A DNA stretch of 14,693 nt from VGCC01 sp964495555 (GCA_964495555.1 CAZBWA010000045.1:1-14693); one strand, 5' to 3'. Positions 1 through 8,874 are shown, counted from the stretch's first letter. The notes: generated from the sequence alone by a model not told the origin. A program made the numbers and translations.

Positions 1-167
1 GGACCCTGGGTGATCTCGAACTCGACCAGCTGGTTCTCCTCCAGCGAGCGATAGCCATCGGCCTCGATCGCGGAGTAGTGGACGAATACATCGGGACCAC
101 CGTCGGCCTGGGCGATGAAGCCGTAGCCCTTTTCGGCGTTGAACCACTTGACGGTTCCTTGAGCCAT
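1..167 (-). CDS. cspA: Cold-shock protein, CspA family (3' part cut by window edge)
   Basis: This is a small single-domain nucleic-acid-binding protein of the cold-shock family, an RNA chaperone with an OB fold in the cytoplasm. Fifty-five complete codons are visible, starting MAQGTVKWFNAEKGYGFI; the family is normally about 65-70 residues, so roughly the last dozen lie beyond the edge. Both RNA-binding motifs are present: RNP1 as KGYGFI at residues 13-18 and RNP2 as VFVHY at 27-31. The ATG at 167-165 is supported by a strong minus-strand Shine-Dalgarno, AAGGAGAA at 183-176, eight bases upstream. The gene is divergent from argS. Which CspA paralogue it is cannot be told from one copy. Confidence 0.93.
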   Translation of the reverse strand, partial: MAQGTVKWFNAEKGYGFIAQADGGPDVFVHYSAIEADGYRSLEENQLVEFEITQG

Positions 168-229
168 GATGCGCGTTCTCCTTGCAGTAGGTGGCGCCGG
201 ACACCTCGCCCGACACCGGCAGATCCGCA

Positions 230-235
230 AACCTA
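230..235 (-). promoter_or_regulatory. Candidate cspA -10 box (TAGGTT)
   Basis: Read on the minus strand the bases are TAGGTT, which fits the actinobacterial TANNNT -10 pattern. A start about seven bases further on would give a 5' leader of about 55 bases carrying the strong Shine-Dalgarno. The -35 region is weak. The inverted repeat at 265-282 would sit just upstream of the polymerase footprint. This is inferred from pattern and position only. Confidence 0.33.
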
Positions 236-264
236 CGTTCGGGATCTGATGATGCTCAGAGACT

Positions 265-282
265 CGTGACCCGGAGGTCACG
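265..282. repeat. Inverted repeat CGTGACC-N4-GGTCACG
   Basis: Two perfectly complementary 7-base arms (265-271 and 276-282) surround the 4-base centre CGGA. The same half-site recurs as GGTCAC at 350-355 and GTGACC at 372-377. An 18-bp dyad in a divergent promoter region is the usual form of an operator for a dimeric regulator; no regulator is identified, and a chance palindrome cannot be excluded. Confidence 0.45.
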
Positions 283-359
283 CCCAACGGTCGTGCTCAT
301 GGTTCTGCCTACAGGCAGCATAACCACATCCAGGGGTCCCGTGTACCGCGGTCACTGGA

Positions 360-365
360 TACCCT
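360..365 (+). promoter_or_regulatory. argS -10 box (TACCCT), predicting a leaderless mRNA
   Basis: TACCCT fits TANNNT and is followed by exactly six bases (CGCGCG) and then the argS GTG at 372. Since transcription normally begins about seven bases after this hexamer, the mRNA would begin at the start codon itself. No Shine-Dalgarno precedes the GTG, which agrees. I see no good -35 box. The arms CGGTCAC (349-355) and GTGACCG (372-378) flank the box symmetrically. Confidence 0.5.
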
Positions 366-371
366 CGCGCG

Positions 372-2030
372 GTGACCGTCGATGAACTCCGTGCACTCGT
401 CGACGCAGAGGTGCGCGGGTGGGCTCGCGAGGTCGGCGCGGAGGTGCCCGATTCGTGGGAACCGGTCCTGGAGAGGCCCAAATCTCGGGAGCACGGTGAC
501 TACGCAACCAATGCGGCACTCACGCTCGCCAAGGCGTGCGGTCGACCGCCTCGGAGCATCGGTGATGCCCTGGCATCACGACTTGCACAGGCCGCCGGGA
601 TCGCCTCGGCCGAGGTCGCCGGGCCGGGATTCGTCAACATCCGCCTCGAGACCGCAGCCCAGGGAGAGATCGCCCGGACAGCCGTCGAACGCGGATCAGA
701 CTTCGGCAAGGGCACCTCGCTCGCGGGTGTGCGCGTGAACGTTGAGTTCATCTCGGCCAATCCCACGGGACCGCTGCACCTGGGTCACACCCGCTGGGCA
801 GCGGTCGGCGACGCCCTGGCGCGGGTGCTCGGTGCGGCCGGAGCTGACGTGGCGACGGAGTTCTACATCAACGACCGTGGCGTGCAGATGGATCGTTTTG
901 GAGCCTCGGTCATGGAGGCCGCTCACGGGCGCCCGGTGCCCGACGACGGCTATCACGGCGGATACATCACCGACCTCGCTGCCCGCATCGTGCGCGAGCA
1001 GCCCGGCATCACGGCCCTCCCGCCCGACGAGCAGCTCGTCGCTTTTCGCGAGGCCGCCTACCGGGCGCAGTTGGCCCAGCAGCAGGGCGTCCTCGAGATC
1101 TTCCGCACGCACTTCGATGTCTGGTACTCCGAGCGGACTCTGCATGACTCCGGCGCGGTCGAGCGTGGAATCGCCGTGCTCGAGGCCGCGGGACACACCT
1201 ATATAGAGGACGGGGCCCTCTGGCTGCGCACCACGGAATTCGGTGATGACAAGGATCGTGTGCTCCGCAAGGCTGACGGTGAATACACATACTTCGCGTC
1301 GGACACCGCCTACTACGTGGACAAGCGCTCCCGGGGATTCGACCTCGCGATCTACCTCCTCGGCGCCGACCACCATGGCTACGTCCACCGTCTGCGTGCA
1401 GTTGCCGCATGCGCTGGCGACGACATGGACTCCCACGTCGAGATCCTGATCGGCCAGCTCGTGAAGATCACCCGAGGTGAGGAGGAGGTCCGCCTTTCGA
1501 AGCGGGCCGGAACGATCGTCACCCTGGAGGACCTTGTCGAAGAGGTGGGAGTCGACGCCGCGCGCTACACCCTCATCCGCTACCCGGTCGACTCCCCGCT
1601 CACGATGGACCTCGACGTCATCACGGCGCAGACGAATGACAATCCGGTCTTCTACGTGCAGTACGCCCATGCACGCATTGCCTCGGTGCTGCGCAATGCC
1701 CGCGACACCGGTGTGGATTGGCGCAACTCCGCCTTCGATCCCGGCCTCCTGACCCACGAGAAGGAGAACGACCTCCTCGGGCTGGTGGCCGAATTCCCGG
1801 GGGTTGTGGCCAGCGCGGCCGAGCTGCGCGAACCGCATCGCATTGCGAGGTACCTGGAGACGCTCGCGACGAGCTATCACCGGTTCTATGACTCCTGTCG
1901 GGTCCTCCCGAGGTCCGACGAAGCGCTCGAGCCCATTCACATCGCCCGGTTGTGGTTGTGCGCCGCGGCCCTGCAGACGTTCGCGAACGGCCTCGGACTG
2001 CTCGGTGTGAGTGCGCCGGAACGCATGTGA
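372..2030 (+). CDS. argS: Arginyl-tRNA synthetase (class I)
   Basis: It charges tRNA-Arg with arginine using ATP, in the cytoplasm. The 552-residue length is normal. The N-terminal additional domain covers about residues 3-95 and includes the conserved stretch around REHGDYATNAAL (39-50). The class I HIGH motif appears as HLGH at 136-139 after SANPTGPL. The GADHHGYVHR stretch (331-340) and a loose KMSKS equivalent, RLSKRAG at 374-380, follow, as expected for this enzyme. The C-terminal helical DALR anticodon-binding domain runs from about 430 to the end and contains the typical NPVFYVQYAHARI. I chose GTG 372 because the protein begins in register with the family and a -10 box lies exactly six bases upstream; there is no Shine-Dalgarno. 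lysA begins 19 bases after the stop. Confidence 0.97.
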   Translation: MTVDELRALVDAEVRGWAREVGAEVPDSWEPVLERPKSREHGDYATNAALTLAKACGRPPRSIGDALASRLAQAAGIASAEVAGPGFVNIRLETAAQGEIARTAVERGSDFGKGTSLAGVRVNVEFISANPTGPLHLGHTRWAAVGDALARVLGAAGADVATEFYINDRGVQMDRFGASVMEAAHGRPVPDDGYHGGYITDLAARIVREQPGITALPPDEQLVAFREAAYRAQLAQQQGVLEIFRTHFDVWYSERTLHDSGAVERGIAVLEAAGHTYIEDGALWLRTTEFGDDKDRVLRKADGEYTYFASDTAYYVDKRSRGFDLAIYLLGADHHGYVHRLRAVAACAGDDMDSHVEILIGQLVKITRGEEEVRLSKRAGTIVTLEDLVEEVGVDAARYTLIRYPVDSPLTMDLDVITAQTNDNPVFYVQYAHARIASVLRNARDTGVDWRNSAFDPGLLTHEKENDLLGLVAEFPGVVASAAELREPHRIARYLETLATSYHRFYDSCRVLPRSDEALEPIHIARLWLCAAALQTFANGLGLLGVSAPERM

Positions 2031-2037
2031 GCGGCAC

Positions 2038-2043
2038 TAGCCT
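2038..2043 (+). promoter_or_regulatory. lysA -10 box (TAGCCT), predicting a leaderless mRNA
   Basis: TAGCCT fits TANNNT and lies in the 19-base gap after argS. It is followed by exactly six bases (GTCGCT) and then GTG 2050, the same geometry as at argS. No Shine-Dalgarno is present. lysA may therefore be transcribed separately as a leaderless mRNA as well as by read-through from argS. This is inferred from sequence pattern; no -35 box is evident. Confidence 0.5.
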
Positions 2044-2049
2044 GTCGCT

Positions 2050-3381
2050 GTGTGCGCGCAACCACTCGGATCGATGTGGCCCCAGGGGACTCATCGCACC
2101 CCTGACGGAAGCCTTGCTGTCGGTGGAGTCGATGTGCGCGACGCCGTCGCGCGATTCGGCAGCCCCGTCCTCCTGATCGACGAGGACGACGTGCGGGCAC
2201 GCGCCCGAGCCTTTGCGGAGGCCTATACCGCCGCCGGTGCGCGACGTGTGTATTACGCAGGCAAGGCCTTCCTTGCCACGACTGTCGCGCGGTGGATGGT
2301 TCAGGAGGGGTTGGGCATCGACGTGGCCAGCGGCGGCGAACTCAGCGTGGCGGAGCGCGCCGAGGTCCCGGGCGACATGATCGTCATGCACGGGAACAAC
2401 AAGTCGATGGTCGAGATCGAGCAAGCCATGTCCCACGGAGTGGATCGCATCGTCATCGACTCGTTCGAGGAGATCGTGCGCATCGCCGAGGCGGCGGCCC
2501 GGGCCGGGATCGTGCAGAAGGTTCTCGTGCGCGTCACCGTGGGGGTCGAGGCCCATACCCACGAGTACATCGCCACGGCTCATGAGGACCAGAAGTTCGG
2601 TCTTTCCGGCACGCATGACATCGATGAGGCGGTGCGTCGCATTAGCGCCCTTCCTTCGCTCACCCTGGTGGGTCTGCACTCGCATATTGGGTCTCAGATC
2701 TTCGACGCCTCGGGATTCGAGGTGGCAGCCGAGCGCATCGTGGCGATCGCCCACCGCATCTGGGATGAGCAGGGCGTGGAAATCGAAGAACTCAACCTCG
2801 GTGGTGGCATGGGCATCGCCTATCTCGCGTCGGATGACCCCTTGGACGCGGCGACCATGGCCCGCCAGATTGGTGCCATCGTCGCAGCGCAGTGCGAAGC
2901 CGTGGGGATTCCGTGTCCGGCGCTAGCGTTCGAGCCTGGCCGGGCCATCATCGGTCCCGCCGGGGTGACGGTCTACGAGGTGGGCACCGTGAAGCCCGTG
3001 CACCTGGATGACGGTGACATCCGCTGGTACGTGTCCGTCGACGGGGGCATGAGCGACAACATTCGGACCGCTCTCTACGACGCCGAGTACACAGTGGTGC
3101 TGGCATCGCGGGCCTCGGAGGCGCCAGCGCGACTGTGCCGCGTCGTGGGTAAGCATTGCGAGTCCGGGGACATCGTCGTTCGGGACGCGTGGCTGCCCGA
3201 GGACCTAAGCCCCGGCGACCTCCTCGCAGTTGCGGCGACGGGCGCGTACTGCCGCTCGATGGCCTCGAATTACAACTACCTCCCCAGGCCCGCGGTGGTA
3301 GGCGTGCGTCAGGGGGAGACCCAGGTGATCTTGCGGCGCGAGACCCTCGACGACCTCCTGCACCTCGACCCGGGTGCGTGA
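2050..3381 (+). CDS. lysA: Diaminopimelate decarboxylase
   Basis: This PLP enzyme (fold type III, alanine-racemase-like barrel) decarboxylates meso-diaminopimelate to L-lysine, the last step of lysine synthesis, in the cytoplasm. From GTG 2050 it has 443 residues, slightly short of the roughly 450-470 usual in Actinomycetota. The PLP lysine is K72 in YYAGKAF; HSHIGSQI (210-217), GGGMGI (251-256) and EPGR (295-298) are the expected cofactor and substrate sites, and CESGD (370-374) carries the conserved cysteine that completes the active site across the dimer. The N-terminal stretch PDGSLAVGGVDVRD fits the actinobacterial family. ATG 2074 is an alternative start, but GTG 2050 is exactly six bases after a -10 box and keeps the PLGSMWP stretch typical of the family. 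The next gene uses the other branch of the same aspartate pathway. Confidence 0.96.
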   Translation: MCAQPLGSMWPQGTHRTPDGSLAVGGVDVRDAVARFGSPVLLIDEDDVRARARAFAEAYTAAGARRVYYAGKAFLATTVARWMVQEGLGIDVASGGELSVAERAEVPGDMIVMHGNNKSMVEIEQAMSHGVDRIVIDSFEEIVRIAEAAARAGIVQKVLVRVTVGVEAHTHEYIATAHEDQKFGLSGTHDIDEAVRRISALPSLTLVGLHSHIGSQIFDASGFEVAAERIVAIAHRIWDEQGVEIEELNLGGGMGIAYLASDDPLDAATMARQIGAIVAAQCEAVGIPCPALAFEPGRAIIGPAGVTVYEVGTVKPVHLDDGDIRWYVSVDGGMSDNIRTALYDAEYTVVLASRASEAPARLCRVVGKHCESGDIVVRDAWLPEDLSPGDLLAVAATGAYCRSMASNYNYLPRPAVVGVRQGETQVILRRETLDDLLHLDPGA

Positions 3382-3438
3382 CGCGCGGGCCGCATGCGCC
3401 TGAGAGGCTATGCACCCGTAATCAGGTGAGGAGAGGCC
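3382..3438 (+). promoter_or_regulatory. lysA-hom gap with hom ribosome-binding site
   Basis: These 57 bases hold a strong purine-rich Shine-Dalgarno, GTGAGGAGAGG at 3426-3436, just before the hom ATG. A possible -10 box, TATGCA at 3409-3414, is a poor match because it lacks the final T. I see no terminator with a T-run and no leader peptide or attenuator, so hom-thrC-thrB may be read through from lysA or use a weak local promoter. Confidence 0.4.
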
Positions 3439-4740
3439 ATGGCCGCCGCGGCGGAGCACCGCCCGATCACCGTCGCCCTGCTCGGTGCGGGCACGGTGGG
3501 AACCTCCGTTGCCTCCCTCCTCACCGAGAACGCCGACGACTTCGCTCAGCGCGTAGGCGCCCCCCTCGTCCTCACCGGCGTCGCAGTGCGCGATGCGTCG
3601 CGCGCGCGGCACGGGATCGATCCCGAACTCCTGACCACCGACGTTCTCGGGCTTGCGGGCTCGGGCGCGGACGTGGTCGTCGAGGTGATGGGGGGGATCG
3701 AGCCGGCACGGACAGCGATCCTCGCCGCGATGGCAGCGGGCTCCAGTGTCGTGACCGCCAACAAGGCCCTTCTCGCCGAGGACGGGGCGTCGCTCTACCG
3801 CGCGGCCGCGGAACATGGGGTCGACCTCTACTTCGAGGCGTCGGTCGCGGGCGCCATCCCGCTCCTTCGTCCTCTGCGCGAGTCGCTCGCGGGTGACCGT
3901 GTGGTGTCGGTCATGGGGATCGTCAACGGCACCACGAACTTCATGCTCACCAAGATGGACGAGGAAGACGCGGAGTACGCCGACGTCTTCGCCGAGGCCC
4001 AGGCGCTCGGCTACCTCGAGGCCGACCCCACCCTGGACGTCGGGGGTCACGATGCCGCGGCGAAGGCGGCGATCCTCGCGGAGTTGGCGTTCCACACCCG
4101 CGTCACCCTGGATGACGTGTTCGTCGAGGGGATCACGGATGTCACGGCCGATGACATGCGTGCGGCGCGGGCGATGGGGTTCGTGATCAAGCTGTTGGCG
4201 GTCGCCGAGCGCGTGGGCGAGGGAATCGTGGTGCGCGTCCATCCGGCGATGGTGCCGCGCGAACACCCGCTCGCCAGTGTGCGCGGCGCCTTCAATGCCG
4301 TGTTCGTGGAGGCGGAGGCCGCGGGGGAGATGATGTTCTACGGCCGCGGTGCCGGTGGGAATCCCACGGCCAGTGCTGTGCTCGGCGACCTGGTCGCGGC
4401 GGCGCGGAATCGTCGCGCCGGCGGGCTCGGGCCGGGAGAAAGCACGTACTCGAACCTCCCGGTCCTCGGTATCGGCGCCGCACAGACCCGCTATTACGTC
4501 AATCTCGACGTCGCCGATCGTCCGGGTGTGCTCGCATCGATCGCGAACGCGTTCGCCGCGCACGGGGTGAGCATCCAGGTCGTGCGCCAGGACGGTCACG
4601 GGGCCGAGGCCGGCCTCATCGTCCGGACCCACCGTGCAAGTGATGCAGCCCTCCAGTCGACGGTGCAGACCCTGCGGGAACTCGACACCGTCAAGCGGGT
4701 CGTCGGCGTCATGCGCGTCGAGGGCGAGGCGGGTGACTGA
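3439..4740 (+). CDS. hom: Homoserine dehydrogenase with C-terminal ACT domain
   Basis: It reduces aspartate semialdehyde to homoserine with NAD(P)H, the branch point towards threonine and methionine, in the cytoplasm. The 433-residue length is normal for the monofunctional actinobacterial enzyme, which has no fused aspartokinase. The Rossmann motif is GAGTVG at 16-21. The catalytic core includes GIVNGTTNF (160-168) and EADPTLDVGGHDAAAK (194-209), whose K209 is the expected catalytic lysine. An ACT domain occupies about 351-425 (RYYVNLDVADRPGVLASIA onward), the usual site for allosteric control, classically by threonine. ATG 3439 has a strong Shine-Dalgarno. The stop TGA (4738-4740) shares one base with the thrC ATG, so the two are probably translationally coupled. 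In M. tuberculosis the orthologue is called thrA. Confidence 0.97.
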   Translation: MAAAAEHRPITVALLGAGTVGTSVASLLTENADDFAQRVGAPLVLTGVAVRDASRARHGIDPELLTTDVLGLAGSGADVVVEVMGGIEPARTAILAAMAAGSSVVTANKALLAEDGASLYRAAAEHGVDLYFEASVAGAIPLLRPLRESLAGDRVVSVMGIVNGTTNFMLTKMDEEDAEYADVFAEAQALGYLEADPTLDVGGHDAAAKAAILAELAFHTRVTLDDVFVEGITDVTADDMRAARAMGFVIKLLAVAERVGEGIVVRVHPAMVPREHPLASVRGAFNAVFVEAEAAGEMMFYGRGAGGNPTASAVLGDLVAAARNRRAGGLGPGESTYSNLPVLGIGAAQTRYYVNLDVADRPGVLASIANAFAAHGVSIQVVRQDGHGAEAGLIVRTHRASDAALQSTVQTLRELDTVKRVVGVMRVEGEAGD

Positions 4741-5798
4741 TGGCGCACCAGTGGCGAGGGGTCATCGAGGAGTATCGGGATCGGCTTCCCGTCGGTCCAG
4801 CGACTCCGGTCGTGACGTTGCGCGAGGGCGGCACCCCGCTCGTATACGCGTGCACCCTGAGCGAAATGACGGGCTGTGAGGTCTGGGTCAAGTTCGAGGG
4901 TGCGAACCCCACCGGGTCCTTCAAGGACCGCGGAATGACGATGGCGATTAGCAAGGCAGCCGAGGCGGGAGCCAAGGCCGTCATCTGCGCCTCCACGGGC
5001 AACACCTCGGCCAGTGCCGCGGCCTATGCGGCGAAGGCATCGATGGTCAGCGGCGTGCTCATACCGCAAGGCAAGATCGCGATGGGCAAACTCGCCCAAG
5101 CGATCGTGCACGGGGCACGGATACTTCAGATCGAAGGAAACTTCGATCAGTGTCTCGTTGTCGCTCGTGATCTGGCGGAGCGCTACCCCATCGAACTCGT
5201 CAACAGCGTCAATCCCGTGCGCATCGAGGGGCAGAAGACCGCCGCATTCGAAGTCGTCGACCTCCTCGGCTTCGCACCGGACATTCACTGCCTGCCGGTG
5301 GGGAACGCCGGAAACGTGACCGCCTACTGGCGCGGCTACCGCGAGTACCACGCCGATGGTGTGAGCACATCACTGCCACGCATGTGGGGGTTCCAGGCAG
5401 CGGGGGCAGCTCCCCTGGTGCTCGGAGCGCCCGTCGCCCAGCCGGAGACGATCGCCACCGCAATCCGCATCGGAAACCCCGCCTCGTGGGACCAAGCCAT
5501 CGCCGCGCGCGACGAGTCCGGCGGATTGATCGACATGGTCACCGACGAGCAGATTCTTGCCGCCTACCGCTTGCTCGCCGACCACGAGGGACTCTTCTGT
5601 GAGCCCGCGAGTGCGGCGAGCGTGGCGGGGCTGCTGCTCATGAGGGAGAGCGGACGTCTGGATCGGGGGCAACGCATCGTGTGCACGCTCACCGGGCACG
5701 GGTTGAAGGATCCACAGTGGGCTCTCGAGGGTGCACCCGATCCCCTGGTGATCTCGGCAGACGCCGATGCCGCCGCGGCGGCCCTGGATCTGGCATGA
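4740..5798 (+). CDS. thrC: Threonine synthase
   Basis: This PLP enzyme (fold type II) converts O-phosphohomoserine to threonine and phosphate, the last step of threonine synthesis. At 352 residues it is the short class common in Actinomycetota and Bacillus. The PLP lysine is K62 in NPTGSFKDRG; CASTGNTSASAAAYAA (84-99) binds the substrate phosphate region, and VGNAGN (187-192) is the loop that binds the cofactor phosphate. The C-terminal TLTGHGLKDP (317-326) is typical of the family. It starts one base inside the hom stop codon (TGATG), and its own stop overlaps thrB in ATGA, making a tightly packed hom-thrC-thrB unit. Confidence 0.97.
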   Translation: MAHQWRGVIEEYRDRLPVGPATPVVTLREGGTPLVYACTLSEMTGCEVWVKFEGANPTGSFKDRGMTMAISKAAEAGAKAVICASTGNTSASAAAYAAKASMVSGVLIPQGKIAMGKLAQAIVHGARILQIEGNFDQCLVVARDLAERYPIELVNSVNPVRIEGQKTAAFEVVDLLGFAPDIHCLPVGNAGNVTAYWRGYREYHADGVSTSLPRMWGFQAAGAAPLVLGAPVAQPETIATAIRIGNPASWDQAIAARDESGGLIDMVTDEQILAAYRLLADHEGLFCEPASAASVAGLLLMRESGRLDRGQRIVCTLTGHGLKDPQWALEGAPDPLVISADADAAAAALDLA

Positions 5799-6727
5799 GC
5801 GTCGCCTTCACGCGCGAGCCGGTGCGCATCGTCGTACCCGCGAGCAGCGCAAACCTGGGCCCGGGCTTCGACTGCCTCGGGTTGGGTCTCGAGATCTACG
5901 ACGAACTGGTGGCGATGGTGTCGGACGATCCGGGCGTCCTCGTCGAGGCGATGGGGGAGGGAGCCGACGAGGTGCCGCGCGATGAGACGCACCTCGTCGT
6001 CCGTGCCATGAAGCTTCTGTTCGCTCACGTCGGAGCCGAGCCCGCGGGTTTCGTCCTGCGCTGCCGCAACGCGATCCCCCACAGCCGCGGCCTGGGGTCC
6101 TCGGCAGCGGCGATCATGGGCGGGCTGGCTGTGGCACGGGCCCTCGTTGTAGACGGCCCGGAGCGCATCGACGACGACACGCTGCTCACCTTGGCGCTGC
6201 CCCTGGAGTCTCATCCGGACAACCTGTCGGCCGCGCTCCTGGGGGGAGCGACGATCGGATGGGTGAAGGACGGTCGTGCGCGGGCCATTCGCGTGCCCAT
6301 CCACGAGTCCATACGGCCCGTCGTGTTCCTCCCGCCCCATCGCATGGCGACCACCACCGCACGCACGGCACTCCCGGACCAGGTGGCTCTCAGTGACGCG
6401 GTCTTCAATCTCTCGCGGGCGAGTCTTCTTGCGCATGCCCTCCGGGAACGTCCCGACCTGTTGCTTGACGCGACGGAGGACGCATTGCACCAACGCGCAC
6501 GCGCCGCCATCTACCCGGAGTCCATCGGGCTGCTCGACTCGCTGCGCTCCCGGGGTCTGCCTGCGCTCGTCTCCGGAGCGGGACCCTCGGTCCTGGTCCT
6601 CGGCTACGAGGATGCGCACTCCGCGGCAACGCTCGGATCCGTGGCCCCCGAGGGATGGCAGGTGTTGGACGTCCCCGTGGCCACCGCCGGCGCAACCCAG
6701 GTGCCGGTGCACCCGGGCGGGGCCTGA
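5795..6727 (+). CDS. thrB: Homoserine kinase (GHMP family)
   Basis: It phosphorylates homoserine with ATP to give O-phosphohomoserine, the substrate of the ThrC encoded just upstream. The 310-residue length is normal. PASSANLGPGFDCLGLGL (15-32) is the N-terminal family signature, IPHSRGLGSSAA (94-105) is the GHMP ATP-binding loop, SHPDNLSAALLGG (139-151) is the conserved helix, and VSGAGPSVLVL lies near the C-terminus. The frame is open upstream to 5681, but ATG 5795 is chosen because it forms an ATGA overlap with the thrC stop and the family begins just there. A promoter for rho follows 14 bases after the stop. Confidence 0.97.
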   Translation: MSVAFTREPVRIVVPASSANLGPGFDCLGLGLEIYDELVAMVSDDPGVLVEAMGEGADEVPRDETHLVVRAMKLLFAHVGAEPAGFVLRCRNAIPHSRGLGSSAAAIMGGLAVARALVVDGPERIDDDTLLTLALPLESHPDNLSAALLGGATIGWVKDGRARAIRVPIHESIRPVVFLPPHRMATTTARTALPDQVALSDAVFNLSRASLLAHALRERPDLLLDATEDALHQRARAAIYPESIGLLDSLRSRGLPALVSGAGPSVLVLGYEDAHSAATLGSVAPEGWQVLDVPVATAGATQVPVHPGGA

Positions 6728-6736
6728 GACCGCCTC

Positions 6737-6754
6737 GTGTTAGGCTCGTAACAC
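6737..6754. repeat. Inverted repeat GTGTTA-N6-TAACAC over the rho -10 box
   Basis: Perfect 6-base arms (6737-6742 and 6749-6754) flank GGCTCG. The repeat includes the putative -10 box TAGGCT and the expected transcription start. It could be an operator or a chance palindrome. It is not a convincing terminator for thrB because the stem is short and A+T-containing and no T-run follows. Confidence 0.4.
6741..6746 (+). promoter_or_regulatory. rho -10 box (TAGGCT)
   Basis: TAGGCT fits the TANNNT pattern and lies 14 bases after the thrB stop. The expected start near A6753 would give rho a leader of about 118 bases. No clear -35 box is visible. Confidence 0.5.
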
Positions 6755-6870
6755 TTCGGCCGCGGGTACTGGCCCGGCAATCCGACGATCTGATGATCTT
6801 CCCCGATTGAAATCTGATCGCCACTGCATCGTGACCGAGGCTCCATTCCAGGATCCCGATAGGACATCAC
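6753..6870 (+). promoter_or_regulatory. rho 5' leader
   Basis: If transcription starts near 6753, rho has an untranslated leader of about 118 bases. It holds a GC hairpin at 6759-6778 (GCCG-C-GG against CCCGGC, loop of seven) and then a less GC-rich stretch. A short AGGA at 6861-6864 lies six bases before the GTG. Rho genes in other bacteria are often autoregulated by Rho-dependent termination in the leader; whether this one is cannot be seen from sequence. Confidence 0.4.
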
Positions 6871-8547
<1,677 letters not shown>

Positions 8548-8555
8548 GGGAGAGG

Positions 8556-8573
8556 CCCGCCCTGTGGGCGCGG
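8556..8573 (+). terminator. GC hairpin after rho (possible terminator)
   Basis: Nine bases after the rho stop, CCCGCCC (8556-8562) pairs with GGGCG and GG in 8566-8573 around a TGT loop, with one bulged C: seven base pairs in all. No T-run follows; instead the putative rpmE -10 box begins five bases later. It may be a U-less actinobacterial terminator or only a processing structure. Confidence 0.35.
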
Positions 8574-8577
8574 GTGG

Positions 8578-8583
8578 CATAAT
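8578..8583 (+). promoter_or_regulatory. rpmE promoter, extended -10 (TGG-CATAAT)
   Basis: CATAAT matches TATAAT at five of six positions and is preceded by TG at 8575-8576, one base before the hexamer, which is the extended -10 element. That would allow activity without a good -35 box, and none is visible. The start would be near 8590, leaving a leader of about 54 bases. It contains an imperfect hairpin CCGGTTCAC-GGCG-GTCACCCGG at 8591-8612 and the Shine-Dalgarno GAGGAGAG at 8633-8640. Confidence 0.45.
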
Positions 8584-8643
8584 CCAGGTTCCGGTTCACG
8601 GCGGTCACCCGGCCTCCGACCCGGACTCGAATGAGGAGAGACC

Positions 8644-8865
8644 GTGAAAGCCGACATCCATCCGGAGTACGTGGAGACCACGGTGACCTGCACCTGCGGG
8701 AGCACCTTCACCACGCGAAGCACAGCGAAGAACGGCGTCATCCACGCCGACGTGTGCTCGCAGTGTCATCCGTTCTACACCGGAAAGCAGAAGATCCTCG
8801 ATACCGGTGGACGCGTGGCCAAGTTCGATAAGCGCTACGGCAAGGGCGCCTCAGGCGACAAGTAG
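8644..8865 (+). CDS. rpmE: Ribosomal protein bL31, zinc-binding type
   Basis: bL31 is a small protein of the large ribosomal subunit at the bridge to the small subunit. The product has 73 residues, a normal length. It is the zinc-ribbon (C+) form: cysteines C16 and C18 (CTC) and C38 and C41 (CSQC) form the metal site. The start MKADIHPEY and the segment CHPFYTGKQKILDTGGRVAKF are characteristic. GTG 8644 follows a strong Shine-Dalgarno, GAGGAGAG, by three bases. In bacteria with zinc-free paralogues the zinc form is used when zinc is plentiful; no paralogue lies in this window. A very long hairpin follows nine bases after the stop. Confidence 0.96.
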   Translation: MKADIHPEYVETTVTCTCGSTFTTRSTAKNGVIHADVCSQCHPFYTGKQKILDTGGRVAKFDKRYGKGASGDK

Positions 8866-8874
8866 ACAACCACC

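Larger units (their letters stand above)
168..371. promoter_or_regulatory. Divergent cspA / argS promoter region
   Basis: These 204 bases lie between two genes pointing away from each other and must hold both promoters. I see a plausible -10 box for each gene (listed separately) and four copies of the hexamer GTGACC or its complement GGTCAC, at 266-271, 276-281, 350-355 and, just inside argS, 372-377. The first two form a perfect 7-bp-arm inverted repeat at 265-282 with a 4-base centre. There is also a near-palindrome TGCCTACAGGCA at 306-317. I see no convincing open reading frame here. Confidence 0.6.

Noticed and set aside
696..2754. Two long minus-strand frames opposite argS and lysA
   Set aside because: Both are shadows of well-supported plus-strand genes, with no motifs and no plausible start signals.
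3382..3438. Threonine or lysine riboswitch or attenuator before hom
   Set aside because: The gap is only 57 bases, with no leader peptide rich in Thr or Ile codons and no alternative hairpins.
3205..4632. Open frame of 475 codons on the minus strand opposite hom
   Set aside because: hom on the plus strand is certain from its motifs. Long antisense frames are expected in GC-rich DNA with G/C third positions, and this one has no recognisable domain or ribosome-binding site.
5681..5794. Longer thrB start giving 38 extra residues
   Set aside because: The extension lies wholly inside thrC and is not part of the homoserine kinase family; ATG 5795 gives an ATGA overlap and the normal N-terminus.
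6725..6754. Intrinsic terminator after thrB
   Set aside because: The only dyad there has six-base A+T-containing arms, no T-run, and overlaps the likely rho -10 box.
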